A DNA stretch of 55,683 bases, taken from assembly GCA_002733765.1 (NCBI GenBank), contig NVWU01000026.1, positions 1 to 55,683 on the forward strand, read 5' to 3'. This DNA comes from Colwellia sp. Its GTDB lineage: Bacteria > Pseudomonadota > Gammaproteobacteria > Enterobacterales > Alteromonadaceae. Positions 48,308 to 55,683 of the stretch are shown here, in pieces. Below the pieces are notes generated by a model, which was not told the origin of the DNA, did no database searches, and saw only the letters and a program-made list of their open reading frames with translations. Position 1 is the first letter of the stretch, and each line of letters opens with the position of its first letter. The position numbers and the translations under genes are program-made.

Positions 48308-49586
48308 TGTGTTTCTCCTGAATGATTTTTCTATTAATTGATAATGTTTTTATTTGCTCTAACAAAGGTAACTTTATACAGAAATGTGCACCTTCTCCGG
48401 CTTGGCTTAAATAACTAACTTCGCCTTGATGTGCCTCAGCAACCGACTTCACTACAGCCAGACCTAGCCCTGTACCTTTGCTACTTGATGTATAAAAAGG
48501 TTCAAATATTTTGTCAATATCACCGCTACTGATACCTGGACCATTATCCTTAACACTGATATATACTGAATTTTTATTACTGTACACTTGAATATTAATG
48601 ATTGCTTGCTCAATTTTTATAGCCGCTGCCGCTTGTAAAGCATTGTGCACTAAATTTTGTATCGCCCCTGTTAATGCATTTTTATTACCTAAGATGTGAT
48701 GTTCTGCAGTAGTCAAATGTAAATTTACTTGGGCATTCCCTTTGATTATTAACGCATCCATTGCTTGAATAGCATCATTAATTAATTCACTCACTGACAG
48801 TGATGAAACCACTTGTTCATTACCGCTTTTAGAAAACAGCAACATATCATTGATTTGTTGCTCTAAATCGCCTAAACGTGCGTTCAATTTTTCTTGAAAG
48901 GTTCCACGGGCAGTCTCTGATAATTTTCTATTCGATAAGTTAGCACTATATAACATAGCAGCCGAAAGCGGTGTGCGAATTTGATGCGCTAAAGTTGAGA
49001 CCATACGACCTAACGATGAAAGTCGTTGCATTTGCCCTACTTTGTCTTGTAATAAACGTGTTTCTGTTAAATCAGTGATCATAATTAACTGCCCAGGTTG
49101 CCCCCCCAAACTAGCAATTTCTAACTTAACACGGCGGCCATCTTTTAATGAAACCTCATGCCAATCATCAGCCCTTGGCTTAAATGAACGAGCAATAACA
49201 GTAAACCACATCTGACCTAATACTGGCTCTTCCAGTAAACTTCTAGCCACTTTATTAATTTTAACGACAACACCGTTACCATCAAGCATGACCAAACCTG
49301 TCGGCATCATTTCAATAAGCTGGTCGGCCATTTTGTCTTGCTTAAGGCTGGTATCAAATAAACTATCCGGTGAGGTTTGACTTGATTTTTCTTGATTTTG
49401 TGTCGGCTTGATAGTGTTATTTTTTGAGGCTTTTATTTGGGATAATTGGGCACGTAGAGAGGCTAATTCACCGGGAAAAGTTTCTGTTTGTAGTAATACT
49501 TCCTCCCCAATTAACGGACGAGTATTTAAAGGAATATTAACTGGGTTAAAACCATTATTAGCAATAAAATGCTGTGCTAGTGCCAT
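48294..49586 (-). CDS. flrB: Flagellar sensor histidine kinase FlrB (FleS)
   Basis: The 430-aa cytoplasmic kinase is counted from the ATG at 49586. A longer frame reaches 49643, but its first codons coincide with a sigma-54-type promoter (49627-49642). An mRNA from that promoter would start near 49616, so the downstream ATG is favoured; its ribosome site is only GGA ten bases upstream. Domains: PAS-like sensor (about 115-190), phospho-His H201 (Leu-Ala-His-Gln-Ile-Arg-Thr-Pro-Leu), and HATPase with Asn-Ala-Leu-Gln-Ala, Asp-Asn-Gly-Pro-Gly and Gly-Thr-Gly-Leu-Gly-Leu. No transmembrane segment is seen. It phosphorylates FlrC. Confidence 0.92.
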   Translation of the reverse strand: MALAQHFIANNGFNPVNIPLNTRPLIGEEVLLQTETFPGELASLRAQLSQIKASKNNTIKPTQNQEKSSQTSPDSLFDTSLKQDKMADQLIEMMPTGLVMLDGNGVVVKINKVARSLLEEPVLGQMWFTVIARSFKPRADDWHEVSLKDGRRVKLEIASLGGQPGQLIMITDLTETRLLQDKVGQMQRLSSLGRMVSTLAHQIRTPLSAAMLYSANLSNRKLSETARGTFQEKLNARLGDLEQQINDMLLFSKSGNEQVVSSLSVSELINDAIQAMDALIIKGNAQVNLHLTTAEHHILGNKNALTGAIQNLVHNALQAAAAIKIEQAIINIQVYSNKNSVYISVKDNGPGISSGDIDKIFEPFYTSSSKGTGLGLAVVKSVAEAHQGEVSYLSQAGEGAHFCIKLPLLEQIKTLSINRKIIQEKHNEPS

Positions 49587-49626
49587 AAAACCAAAGTCCA
49601 AATAAGATTTATTTAACCTTGAATAA

Positions 49627-49642
49627 AGCATTTTACATGCCA
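49627..49642 (-). promoter_or_regulatory. Sigma-54-type promoter upstream of flrB
   Basis: Read on the minus strand: TGGCATGTAAAATGCT, with GG at 49641-49640, ten bases, and GC at 49629-49628. The -24 half (TGGCA) matches consensus; the -12 half (ATGC) is one base off TTGC. Predicted start is near 49616. FlrA-driven flrBC expression is established in Vibrio. Confidence 0.68.
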
Positions 49643-49726
49643 CAGTTTTTTTCTTATATTTCAGTTGGTTATTTGTTTTGTTATGGTGAAATCATTGTCA
49701 AATTATTGGCTGTGCTTAATTTTTAT

Positions 49727-51244
49727 TTAAAATACATCTGTCGACACTGGTTTTTGTAAATTATATTTACGCATTTTTTCAACCAAAGTTGTTCTTCTCA
49801 TCCCTAACGTTTCGGCTGCTCTTGCAACGACATAATCATGCTTAGCCAACGATTGAGAAATAAGGGAGACTTCTAATTCAGCCAGATGCTCTTTTAAATT
49901 CAAGCCCTCATTGGGTAAAGTATCAGCATCTGAGCTATTTTGAGTTAAGTCTACAATTTCATGATCAACATAATCATCATCTTCGTCATCGTAATCACAA
50001 CCTGAGAATAACGCATTAATGGCATCCTGTTCTTGTAATTCTTCAGGGTATTCTGGCGTATATTTTTCCACCTCTATATGTTGGTATTTAGGGGGGAGTT
50101 CGGCAACATCAACAATTTGGTCCCCATACATAATCAACATACGTTCAATAAGGTTTGATAATTCACGAACATTTCCGGGCCACGAATGTTCCATTAAAGA
50201 TTCAATGGCTTTTTCAGTAAAACGGACAGTTTTTGCTTGCTCATGCTCGAAACGAGTCAATAACTCTGTTAATAATAAGGGGATATCTTCTTTACGTTCT
50301 CGTAAAGCTGGCGTTTCAATAGGAAAAACATTTAAACGATAATAAAGATCTTCACGAAAAGTCCCCTCTTTAATCATCTCTTCAAGGTTTTGATGGGTAG
50401 CTGCAATAATCCGCACATCCGCTTTGATACTTTTAGAGCCACCAACGCGCTCAAAGGTACGCTCCTGCAACACTCGTAACAATTTCACTTGCATAGGCTG
50501 CGGCATATCGCCTATTTCATCCAAAAACAATGTACCACCTTCCGCGAGTTCAAAGCGACCTTTACGCATAGAAATAGCTCCCGTAAAGGCACCTTTTTCA
50601 TGACCAAAAAGTTCACTTTCTAATAACTCAGCAGGTATTGCGCCACAGTTAATAGGCACAAATGTTTCTTTAGCACGTGACGATAGGTTATGAATATTAC
50701 GGGCAACCACTTCTTTACCAGTACCCGACTCACCTAAAACAAGCACACTAGCAGGTGTTTTAGCCACTTGTTCAATTAAAAAACGAACATCATTCATGGC
50801 TTTACTCGTACCAACTAACGAACGAAATAAAATACTAGAGCGAAGGTTAGCCCTATTGTTTGGTAATTTATTATAATAATGATGGCAATGGTGTATTAGC
50901 TCAGTTAACTGTGCGTAATTAAGCACAGTAGCAATATCGCCAATAACATTAACATAACGGTTTAACACACTTGCATCGACAACATCATATAATAAAAAGG
51001 GAACTTTAGGATTGTCTTTAACAACTTGAACTATCGAGGAAGATAGCTCACCAGTAAGGATAACCGTCAGTAAATGTTCACTTTTTTGAAAGAAAGGCGC
51101 CATTTGTTCTTGTGAACATTGTAAAAAGTGCTCGCCAACAAAAGACAATACTGTTGCCAAGTGATGCGCTCTATCCACATCATTATCTACCACAAGAATT
51201 TGTTTGTGGGTATGTTCGTTAGAATCGTTTAAGCTTTCCAGCAT
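49727..51244 (-). CDS. flrA: Flagellar master regulator FlrA (FleQ family)
   Basis: The 505-aa enhancer-binding protein has an N-terminal receiver-like FleQ domain (about 15-125), an AAA+ domain with Walker A GESGTGKE (171-178) and GAFTGA, and a Fis-type helix-turn-helix at the C-terminus. The receiver-like domain has a hydrophobic strand Val-Ile-Leu-Thr-Gly-Glu where the phospho-acceptor Asp would be, so it is probably not phosphorylated. A very acidic insert (about 420-435, Asp-Tyr-Asp-Asp-Glu-Asp-Asp-Asp) joins AAA+ to HTH. It tops the flagellar hierarchy and is normally restrained by FlhG. No sigma-54-type site is seen upstream, as expected. Confidence 0.94.
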   Translation of the reverse strand: MLESLNDSNEHTHKQILVVDNDVDRAHHLATVLSFVGEHFLQCSQEQMAPFFQKSEHLLTVILTGELSSSIVQVVKDNPKVPFLLYDVVDASVLNRYVNVIGDIATVLNYAQLTELIHHCHHYYNKLPNNRANLRSSILFRSLVGTSKAMNDVRFLIEQVAKTPASVLVLGESGTGKEVVARNIHNLSSRAKETFVPINCGAIPAELLESELFGHEKGAFTGAISMRKGRFELAEGGTLFLDEIGDMPQPMQVKLLRVLQERTFERVGGSKSIKADVRIIAATHQNLEEMIKEGTFREDLYYRLNVFPIETPALRERKEDIPLLLTELLTRFEHEQAKTVRFTEKAIESLMEHSWPGNVRELSNLIERMLIMYGDQIVDVAELPPKYQHIEVEKYTPEYPEELQEQDAINALFSGCDYDDEDDDYVDHEIVDLTQNSSDADTLPNEGLNLKEHLAELEVSLISQSLAKHDYVVARAAETLGMRRTTLVEKMRKYNLQKPVSTDVF

Positions 51245-51434
51245 GAATAAATCTTTGATAAGTTGCTAATATGGCAATTATTTTAGCTACTCATTATAAT
51301 TTAGCAACATAAACTTGACGGTTTATAATAGATAAATGCCAGTATTTTGACTTACTTAGTATTTACTTTCAAATTAGGCTAATAGATAGACTAAAACAAC
51401 ATGACTCTAGCCCTTACTCAAATAATAATAAAAG

Positions 51435-51452
51435 TTGGCATATAATTAGCTT
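51435..51452 (+). promoter_or_regulatory. Candidate sigma-54-type promoter upstream of the 94-aa gene
   Basis: Sequence TTGGCATATAATTAGCTT has GG at 51437-51438, ten bases, GC at 51449-51450. The -24 half is good (TTGGCA); the -12 half is TAGC instead of TTGC. Predicted start is near 51462, 44 bases before the ATG at 51506. The TATAAT inside it could instead be a sigma-70 -10 box. Confidence 0.5.
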
Positions 51453-51505
51453 AGCTAGGAAGTAATGAATTAAATCACTATATTTTGACTAAAGTAGGAA
51501 ATCAG

Positions 51506-51790
51506 ATGTTAATAATTAATGGTACAGCTGAATTAATGCACGATAACAGTAAATTAGCGTCAGGCTCTCGTCACGAATTTAATATGTTTTCAAAAGAGAT
51601 GCCTTTTGAGCAACAATTAACACAAATAGAAGAGTATTTAATGTGTAGAGGTTGGGATAATATTGAAATTTTAAGCAACGGCATTATTAACGATGTAAAA
51701 GATATTACTCATACAGTTTTACAACAAGCCTATGATAAAGCTGAATGTGAAGGTTTTGCCGTTACTATTAACAACCAAGCATTAAACTAA
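51506..51790 (+). CDS. Unrecognised 94-aa protein divergent from flrA
   Basis: The start is ATG at 51506 with AGGA six bases upstream; a TTG seven codons earlier has no site. The protein is acidic, has no signal peptide or membrane helix, and appears folded. A loose N-terminus (1-35) is followed by a helix (about 34-47), Cys47-Arg-Gly-Trp50, a strand (about 52-60), a long helix (about 62-82) and a final strand (Phe-Ala-Val-Thr-Ile-Asn). I do not recognise the family. Its place between flrA and fliS and the sigma-54-type site suggest it belongs to the flagellar regulon. Confidence 0.72.
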   Translation: MLIINGTAELMHDNSKLASGSRHEFNMFSKEMPFEQQLTQIEEYLMCRGWDNIEILSNGIINDVKDITHTVLQQAYDKAECEGFAVTINNQALN

Positions 51791-52000
51791 TAATTGAGCA
51801 TGCCTATTGTAGATTGAACTCTAAAGAGTGGTTGTATTGTATCGAACATCCAAACTTAAAATGACTGGATCTTCGATAATAAGCTGAAAAGTAACTATTT
51901 TTCATCATTACCAAAACAAACTACACCGTTATCTACTTAACATTTATATTTTCTAGTTCCTTTATAGTAAACTTATAAAGAAACGCATTTGGAGGTTTTT

Positions 52001-52399
52001 ATGACACACGCATCCCTAAAAAAATATCAACAAACCAATAAAAGCACAGCACAGCAAGCTTCACCTTATCAATTAGTAGCGATGCTATTTCAAAAATTAT
52101 TAGGTAACATCGCTACCGCCAAAGGCGCTATTTCACAAAAGGATTTTGATAAAAAAGGCACTGAACTATCTAATGCTATCGCTATCATTGGGGTTTTAGA
52201 AGGCTCTCTTGATTTTAAAAAAGGCGGAGAAGTCTCAGAAAATTTAGCTTCACTTTACAAGTTTTGTTCAGAGCAGTTATTAATTGCTAGTACCAATAAT
52301 GACCCTGACAAGTTAGAGGAAGTCATCCAAATTCTGCTGCCAATAAAAGCTGGTTGGGACTCAATCCCTCTTGAGACTCAAGGTCAGGTTAGTTTTTAG
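52001..52399 (+). CDS. fliS: Flagellin export chaperone FliS
   Basis: The 132-aa product is counted from the ATG at 52001, five bases after GGAGG (the upstream TTG is part of that site). It has the FliS four-helix layout: N-terminal Tyr-Gln-Gln-Thr-Asn, the Ser-Pro-Tyr-Gln-Leu-Val-Ala-Met-Leu-Phe motif, and a later helix with Ala-Ser-Leu-Tyr. It binds the C-terminus of flagellin in the cytoplasm and delivers it to FlhA. It is on the plus strand, opposite to fliD and flrA, whereas relatives usually have all three in one direction. The 210-bp gap upstream shows no clear promoter. Confidence 0.92.
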   Translation: MTHASLKKYQQTNKSTAQQASPYQLVAMLFQKLLGNIATAKGAISQKDFDKKGTELSNAIAIIGVLEGSLDFKKGGEVSENLASLYKFCSEQLLIASTNNDPDKLEEVIQILLPIKAGWDSIPLETQGQVSF

Positions 52400-52776
52400 T
52401 GACTGATTGTACTAAAAGGCACCTTGAAGAGATAAATGAAGTATCGCGACAACTTTTGTCGCGAATACTTGCGGCTCATGCAGATTCACAAACGAACCCT
52501 CAAGGAGGCGATTTAGAAAATCCCGAAGGTGAACCCGCCAAGAAAGAAAGTGATGATATTGCCAAGCTAACGGAAAAGAGACACACATTAATCACTCAAT
52601 TATTTGAGAGAAACACGCCTGAAAATATTAGCGCTGAATCAGACCTTATAGAGAAAATGGTTGCACTTAATAACAAATTAACCGCTAACGCTAAGTTATG
52701 TAAACAAGCAATAACCGAACAACTCATTAAAATAAAAAAAAGTAATAAAGTAACTAAGTCCTACCAAAAATATTAG
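52399..52776 (+). CDS. FliT-like small helical protein
   Basis: The 125-aa product starts with GTG sharing its first G with the fliS TAG stop (TAGTG), so it is translationally coupled. It looks entirely helical, with a Gly/Pro/Glu-rich loop (about 33-48), and ends in a Lys-rich tail. Position after fliS, length and helical content match FliT, the FliD-specific export chaperone, although no strong sequence signature is visible. FliT-type function is therefore an inference from position. Confidence 0.55.
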   Translation: MTDCTKRHLEEINEVSRQLLSRILAAHADSQTNPQGGDLENPEGEPAKKESDDIAKLTEKRHTLITQLFERNTPENISAESDLIEKMVALNNKLTANAKLCKQAITEQLIKIKKSNKVTKSYQKY

Positions 52777-52927
52777 TCCGTACTAGCGATTAAAACTAAA
52801 AGCCAACACTAATATATCAACAAGATAGAGCCTTTCTACACTTGATAGCTCAGCGATTGAACGCCCTCTTTGTCATAGTTTAAATTATAAGCTACTACAG
52901 CTATACTTAACTTTATATCGGTTATTT

Positions 52928-52945
52928 TTAGTCATCGATGACTAA
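52928..52945. promoter_or_regulatory. 18-bp perfect palindrome before the 103-aa gene
   Basis: TTAGTCATCGATGACTAA is a perfect palindrome with no loop, 21 bases upstream of the ATG at 52967. A loop-free palindrome suits a dimeric DNA-binding protein better than an RNA hairpin. The binding protein is unknown. Confidence 0.5.
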
Positions 52946-52966
52946 GAGGCAACGTTGGAGAATACT

Positions 52967-53278
52967 ATGTCAATTACCAACCCTTTAACCGCAAGTAGTA
53001 ATATATCATATAATGTTGATTCAAAAATTGAAGTTATTGGCAAAGAAAAGCCATTAAAGCCTGATTTAGGAGGATTCTCTGCAGATATATTAGAAATTTC
53101 AAAGCTTGGGCTTGAAAAACAACAAAAAGAAATACAAGTTGAAGCATCAAGAGAAATTAAAGACATTGCCAATGAAATGATCAGAGTCAGTTCATCTATT
53201 GGTAGGGCACGTTCTGTTGGTAACTTAACAAATATTCAAGCAACTAATCTTTATAATAAAATAGCAACTTTGCTATAA
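52967..53278 (+). CDS. Unrecognised 103-aa protein beside fliD
   Basis: Start is ATG at 52967, six bases after GGAG. The N-terminal 40 residues look disordered (Ser/Asn/Lys/Pro-rich). The rest is helical: about 38-75, then Arg-Val-Ser-Ser-Ser-Ile-Gly-Arg-Ala-Arg-Ser-Val-Gly-Asn-Leu-Thr and a short amphipathic C-terminal helix ending Lys-Ile-Ala-Thr-Leu-Leu. There is no signal peptide. A disordered start with an amphipathic helical end is typical of export substrates, chaperones and anti-sigma factors, but no family was recognised. It converges on fliD. Confidence 0.7.
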   Translation: MSITNPLTASSNISYNVDSKIEVIGKEKPLKPDLGGFSADILEISKLGLEKQQKEIQVEASREIKDIANEMIRVSSSIGRARSVGNLTNIQATNLYNKIATLL

Positions 53279-53331
53279 ATTTTTATTCATTACTTCATTG
53301 ATAGCTTACTAGCTCTTTTACTCGTTGCTGT

Positions 53332-54744
53332 TTAATTGTCTTTTCTCACCACGCCTGGCATGTTGTCTAATTGAGCCATGAGATATGTACTGGTAGAGTT
53401 GAGGCCTGCAACAATTAAATCCATGGCATTATATTGGGCAAATAAGCGCGCCTCTAAAGCATCCATTCTACGACTAAAAGCTAAGCTGTCATCTTCTAAC
53501 CGACCTAGCTGAGTCGTCCTACTGTCAATTCTATTTTGAATAATACCGCCCGCGGAGGTATAAGAACTGGTGAGTTCCTTAAGTGAAGCGGCAAAACCAT
53601 CAACTGAGCTAGTACCAAGAAAAAATTGTTCAACACCATTGATATCATTGCTTATGTACTCATTCAAATCTTCAGTATCAAGAGTCAATACACCGTATCT
53701 ATCACTACGTACACCGAGTTCAGATAAAGATAAAGTATTACCATTACCCGTATCAAACCCTTTACTTAATTCTTGACGCAATTTTCCCATCACACCACGA
53801 AGTAAAGAGTCACCGGATAAAGGTCCACTCCCCCCCTCTCCTGCCGCACCTAATTGCTTAGCTAGTACTTGTAGTTCATTATAACTTTTAACAAATCCTT
53901 CTAATCCTGACTGAATATTAGCATTATTGGCACTAAAACCAATTTGGCTAATATCATCATCAACGTCATGTGATTTTTTAGCGGTAATATCAACACCGTC
54001 AATAACATTTTCAAACACATTAGTACTATTCGTTACTACAAGCGTGCCATCGATAGTAATTTTGGCATCAGCCGCCGCATCAACTTGGGTCAAATTTGTA
54101 ACCGGTAGTGCAGGGTCATAAGCCAGACGAGACAGGCCTAAATTATCGGTATCATTACCGTCACTAGCATCAGTAACCGCAATAGTAATGGCATTTTCAA
54201 CACCGGTTTCTTTACTCGTTAAAATAAGGTGTTGACCATTATCATCGGTCACTATGGTGGCCGATACTGACTCATTATCTACACTGTCATTAATGGCATC
54301 ACGAATATCACTTAAGGTGTCACTTGCACTCACGTCAATATTAAAACTGCTTGTACCTGAACTAATAGCAAGACTGCCATCACCAACGGTTTCGGTATCA
54401 GTGAATGCTGAAGAGGATAATTTATGTGCTTGTGCTAAGGCATCAACTTTTACTGAATAGTTACCTATTTGTGCATCTTTACTGGCACTCAAACTAACAA
54501 AGTCATCTGAGCCGCTGACTTTTCGAAGCTGGTATTTATCGGCTTCAGCCAAATTAGAAATAGAGTTAGTAACTTTTTCTAATGCCGATTTTAATGCACC
54601 GATAGCAGATATATCTGTGGTAATTTCACCTTGCTGCTTATTTGAACGAGAGACAAAAGGGGCTTTCTCTGCACCAACAATAGCATTGACTATGTCGCTA
54701 ACTTGTAGCCCTGAGCCTATTCCAGTAAACGTTAAATCAGGCAT
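53332..54744 (-). CDS. fliD: Flagellar filament cap protein FliD
   Basis: The 470-aa protein opens with the FliD N-terminal D0 motif (Thr-Gly-Ile-Gly-Ser-Gly-Leu-Gln-Val-Ser-Asp-Ile-Val), and has a variable Asp/Thr-rich centre (about 110-260). The C-terminal FliD domain (about 265-455) ends in a coiled-coil heptad (Leu-Glu-Ala-Arg-Leu-Phe-Ala-Gln-Tyr-Asn-Ala-Met). It caps the filament and folds flagellin at the tip. It follows flaG by 79 bp. Confidence 0.94.
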   Translation of the reverse strand: MPDLTFTGIGSGLQVSDIVNAIVGAEKAPFVSRSNKQQGEITTDISAIGALKSALEKVTNSISNLAEADKYQLRKVSGSDDFVSLSASKDAQIGNYSVKVDALAQAHKLSSSAFTDTETVGDGSLAISSGTSSFNIDVSASDTLSDIRDAINDSVDNESVSATIVTDDNGQHLILTSKETGVENAITIAVTDASDGNDTDNLGLSRLAYDPALPVTNLTQVDAAADAKITIDGTLVVTNSTNVFENVIDGVDITAKKSHDVDDDISQIGFSANNANIQSGLEGFVKSYNELQVLAKQLGAAGEGGSGPLSGDSLLRGVMGKLRQELSKGFDTGNGNTLSLSELGVRSDRYGVLTLDTEDLNEYISNDINGVEQFFLGTSSVDGFAASLKELTSSYTSAGGIIQNRIDSRTTQLGRLEDDSLAFSRRMDALEARLFAQYNAMDLIVAGLNSTSTYLMAQLDNMPGVVRKDN

Positions 54745-54823
54745 AAGCCCCCCTCTTTATATATTTTAAAAACATTAATTCTAATATTCGTAAGCAAACA
54801 GCTTAGTAATTAAGCAAAAGCAA

Positions 54824-55228
54824 CTACACCTTAGCATCAATAAAACCGCCAACCATATCTGACAATTTAGCGACTAAGGTTAACACTTCTTCCGATGGAA
54901 ATTGTTTAACTAAATCACCAGTATTTTTATCAATAACTTTTATCACATCACGGCCTGAATCTTTATCAACAGAAAACTCCAAGCCACGGTTCATATTACC
55001 AACAAAATCCTGCAGTTGTTGTGCCACCTTTTCAAGTTGTTCTGGCGTTAAAGGTTGCTTAACATCTACTTTATCAACAACTTCTTGTGGAGTAACTTTT
55101 TTATCTTGTATTATATTGTTATTAATACTTTTTGTTGATGAGACATTATCTTCTAAGTTTTGTGATTTTGCATACTCAGGCGTTAAATTAGTAGAGCTAA
55201 GGTCAATAGTACTTTGTATTACACTCAT
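54824..55228 (-). CDS. flaG: FlaG family protein
   Basis: The 134-aa protein has a disordered Ser/Asn/Lys-rich N-terminal part and the C-terminal FlaG domain (about 60-134): Gln-Leu-Gln-Asp-Phe-Val, then Leu-Glu-Phe-Ser-Val-Asp and Lys-Val-Ile-Asp-Lys-Asn-Thr-Gly-Asp-Leu-Val-Lys-Gln-Phe-Pro. FlaG affects filament length in Vibrio and Campylobacter relatives; its mechanism is not settled. AAGGAG precedes the ATG. It sits between flagellin and fliD, the standard place. Confidence 0.92.
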   Translation of the reverse strand: MSVIQSTIDLSSTNLTPEYAKSQNLEDNVSSTKSINNNIIQDKKVTPQEVVDKVDVKQPLTPEQLEKVAQQLQDFVGNMNRGLEFSVDKDSGRDVIKVIDKNTGDLVKQFPSEEVLTLVAKLSDMVGGFIDAKV

Positions 55229-55270
55229 TATAGACTCCTTATCTTATGACTACACTTGTTTAAACCTAAA

Positions 55271-55302
55271 AAAAGGAAGGAGTATTTAGGCACCTTCCTT
55301 TT
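55271..55302 (-). terminator. Intrinsic terminator between flagellin and flaG
   Basis: Perfect 10-bp stem AAAAGGAAGG and CCTTCCTTTT (55271-55280 and 55293-55302, 12-base loop) followed by T residues on the minus strand. It lies about 60 bp after the flagellin stop, so flagellin is largely monocistronic and flaG-fliD depend on read-through or a separate start. Confidence 0.8.
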
Positions 55303-55359
55303 CGATATTTTAGGCTGAACTTAGCCATTTAAAGCTTAGCTCATTATAATATTAATAAA

Positions 55360-55683
55360 TTAACCAATTAAGCTTAACGCTGCTTGTGGTAATTGGTTAG
55401 CCTGAGCTAAAATTGACGTACCTGCTTGTTGTAATATTTGGTTTTTAGTCATTTGTGCAGTTTCTACGGCAAAGTCAGTGTCTTGAATACGGCTACGAGA
55501 CGCTGATACATTCTCTTGGATATTCGCCAAGTTACTGATGGTATGACCAAAACGATTTTGTACCGCACCTAAGTCTGCTCGTTGATTATCAATTTGAGCC
55601 AATGCTCCATCAATTACTGCCAAGGCAGATTGAGCGCCTGCTTCTGTTTTTAAATCAATATCAGACACTTTATTTAGTGCTGC
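55360..55683 (-). CDS. Flagellin, C-terminal part (5' end outside the window)
   Basis: The frame stays open to the right edge, so the gene is partial. The visible 107 residues are the conserved flagellin C-terminal D1/D0 domains: a helix with Asp-Leu-Gly-Ala-Val-Gln-Asn-Arg-Phe, then Arg-Ile-Gln-Asp-Thr-Asp-Phe-Ala and Gln-Ala-Asn-Gln-Leu-Pro-Gln, ending in Leu-Ser-Leu-Ile-Gly. It is the filament subunit, exported with FliS help. The promoter and the variable centre are outside the window. The GTG at 55668 is an internal Val codon, not a start. Confidence 0.95.
   Translation of the reverse strand, partial: AALNKVSDIDLKTEAGAQSALAVIDGALAQIDNQRADLGAVQNRFGHTISNLANIQENVSASRSRIQDTDFAVETAQMTKNQILQQAGTSILAQANQLPQAALSLIG

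Noticed and set aside
51875..51890. Possible sigma-28 promoter upstream of fliS
   Set aside because: A TTCGATAA-like -10 is present, but the nearest TAAA is 11 bases away rather than about 15, so spacing is wrong.
51960..51980. Inverted repeat CTTTATA/TATAAAG just before fliS
   Set aside because: Only seven AT-only pairs with a seven-base loop. This is expected by chance in such AT-rich DNA.

Overview
The window is a 55.7-kb piece of an AT-rich gammaproteobacterial chromosome. Gene content points to a marine Alteromonadales bacterium, most likely Colwellia or a close relative. The clues are FlrA/FlrB/FlrC master regulators, the FlhF/FlhG polar-flagellum pair, the ParC/ParP chemotaxis-array positioning pair, MotC/MotD-type stators, a DUF2986 mini-protein and MITE-like intergenic repeats. 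The genus is an inference from protein character, not from a database search. No rRNA, tRNA, CRISPR, prophage or intact insertion sequence was found.

Left part (1-17.1 kb) is housekeeping and accessory metabolism, almost all on the minus strand: a DUF3014 membrane protein; a LysR regulator divergent from methylmalonate-semialdehyde dehydrogenase (mmsA), with a 53-bp dyad between them; a DTW-domain tRNA-modifying enzyme; a DUF2884 secreted protein; ZapE; the DEAD-box helicase DbpA; a 52-aa DUF2986 protein; an RND pump with its lipoprotein adaptor; a ribosome-hibernation factor; the operon ribH-nusB-thiL-pgpA; and the lipoprotein MlaA.

The remaining 38 kb (17.1 kb to the right end) is one polar flagellar and chemotaxis locus, transcribed mainly right to left: flagellin (cut by the window edge), flaG, fliD, [an inverted plus-strand block: 94-aa protein, fliS, fliT-like gene, 103-aa protein], flrA, flrBC, fliEFGHIJ, fliKLMNOPQR-flhB, flhA-flhF-flhG-fliA, cheY-cheZ-cheA-cheB-motC-motD-parC-parP-cheW, and a DUF2802 protein. 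Sequences with GG-N10-GC spacing resembling sigma-54 promoters lie upstream of flrB, fliE, fliK and flhA. This matches the class II/III hierarchy known for Vibrio-type polar flagella, in which FlrA and then FlrC activate sigma-54 promoters and FliA serves late genes. A fifth such site precedes the unknown 94-aa gene divergent from flrA.

The genes work together as follows. FlrA, FlrB and FlrC time expression. FliF, FliG, FliM, FliN and FliE form the basal structure. FliO, FliP, FliQ, FliR, FlhA and FlhB form the export gate, served by FliH, FliI and FliJ and measured by FliK. FlhF and FlhG set pole and number. FliS, FliD and flagellin build the filament. CheA, CheW, CheY, CheZ and CheB steer it, ParC and ParP keep the array at the pole, and MotC/MotD drive rotation.

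The least explained items are the inverted plus-strand block with its two unrecognised small proteins, a palindrome just before one of them, two related MITE-like elements inserted between normally adjacent partners (flhF/flhG and parP/cheW), and a triplicated motif inside CheA.
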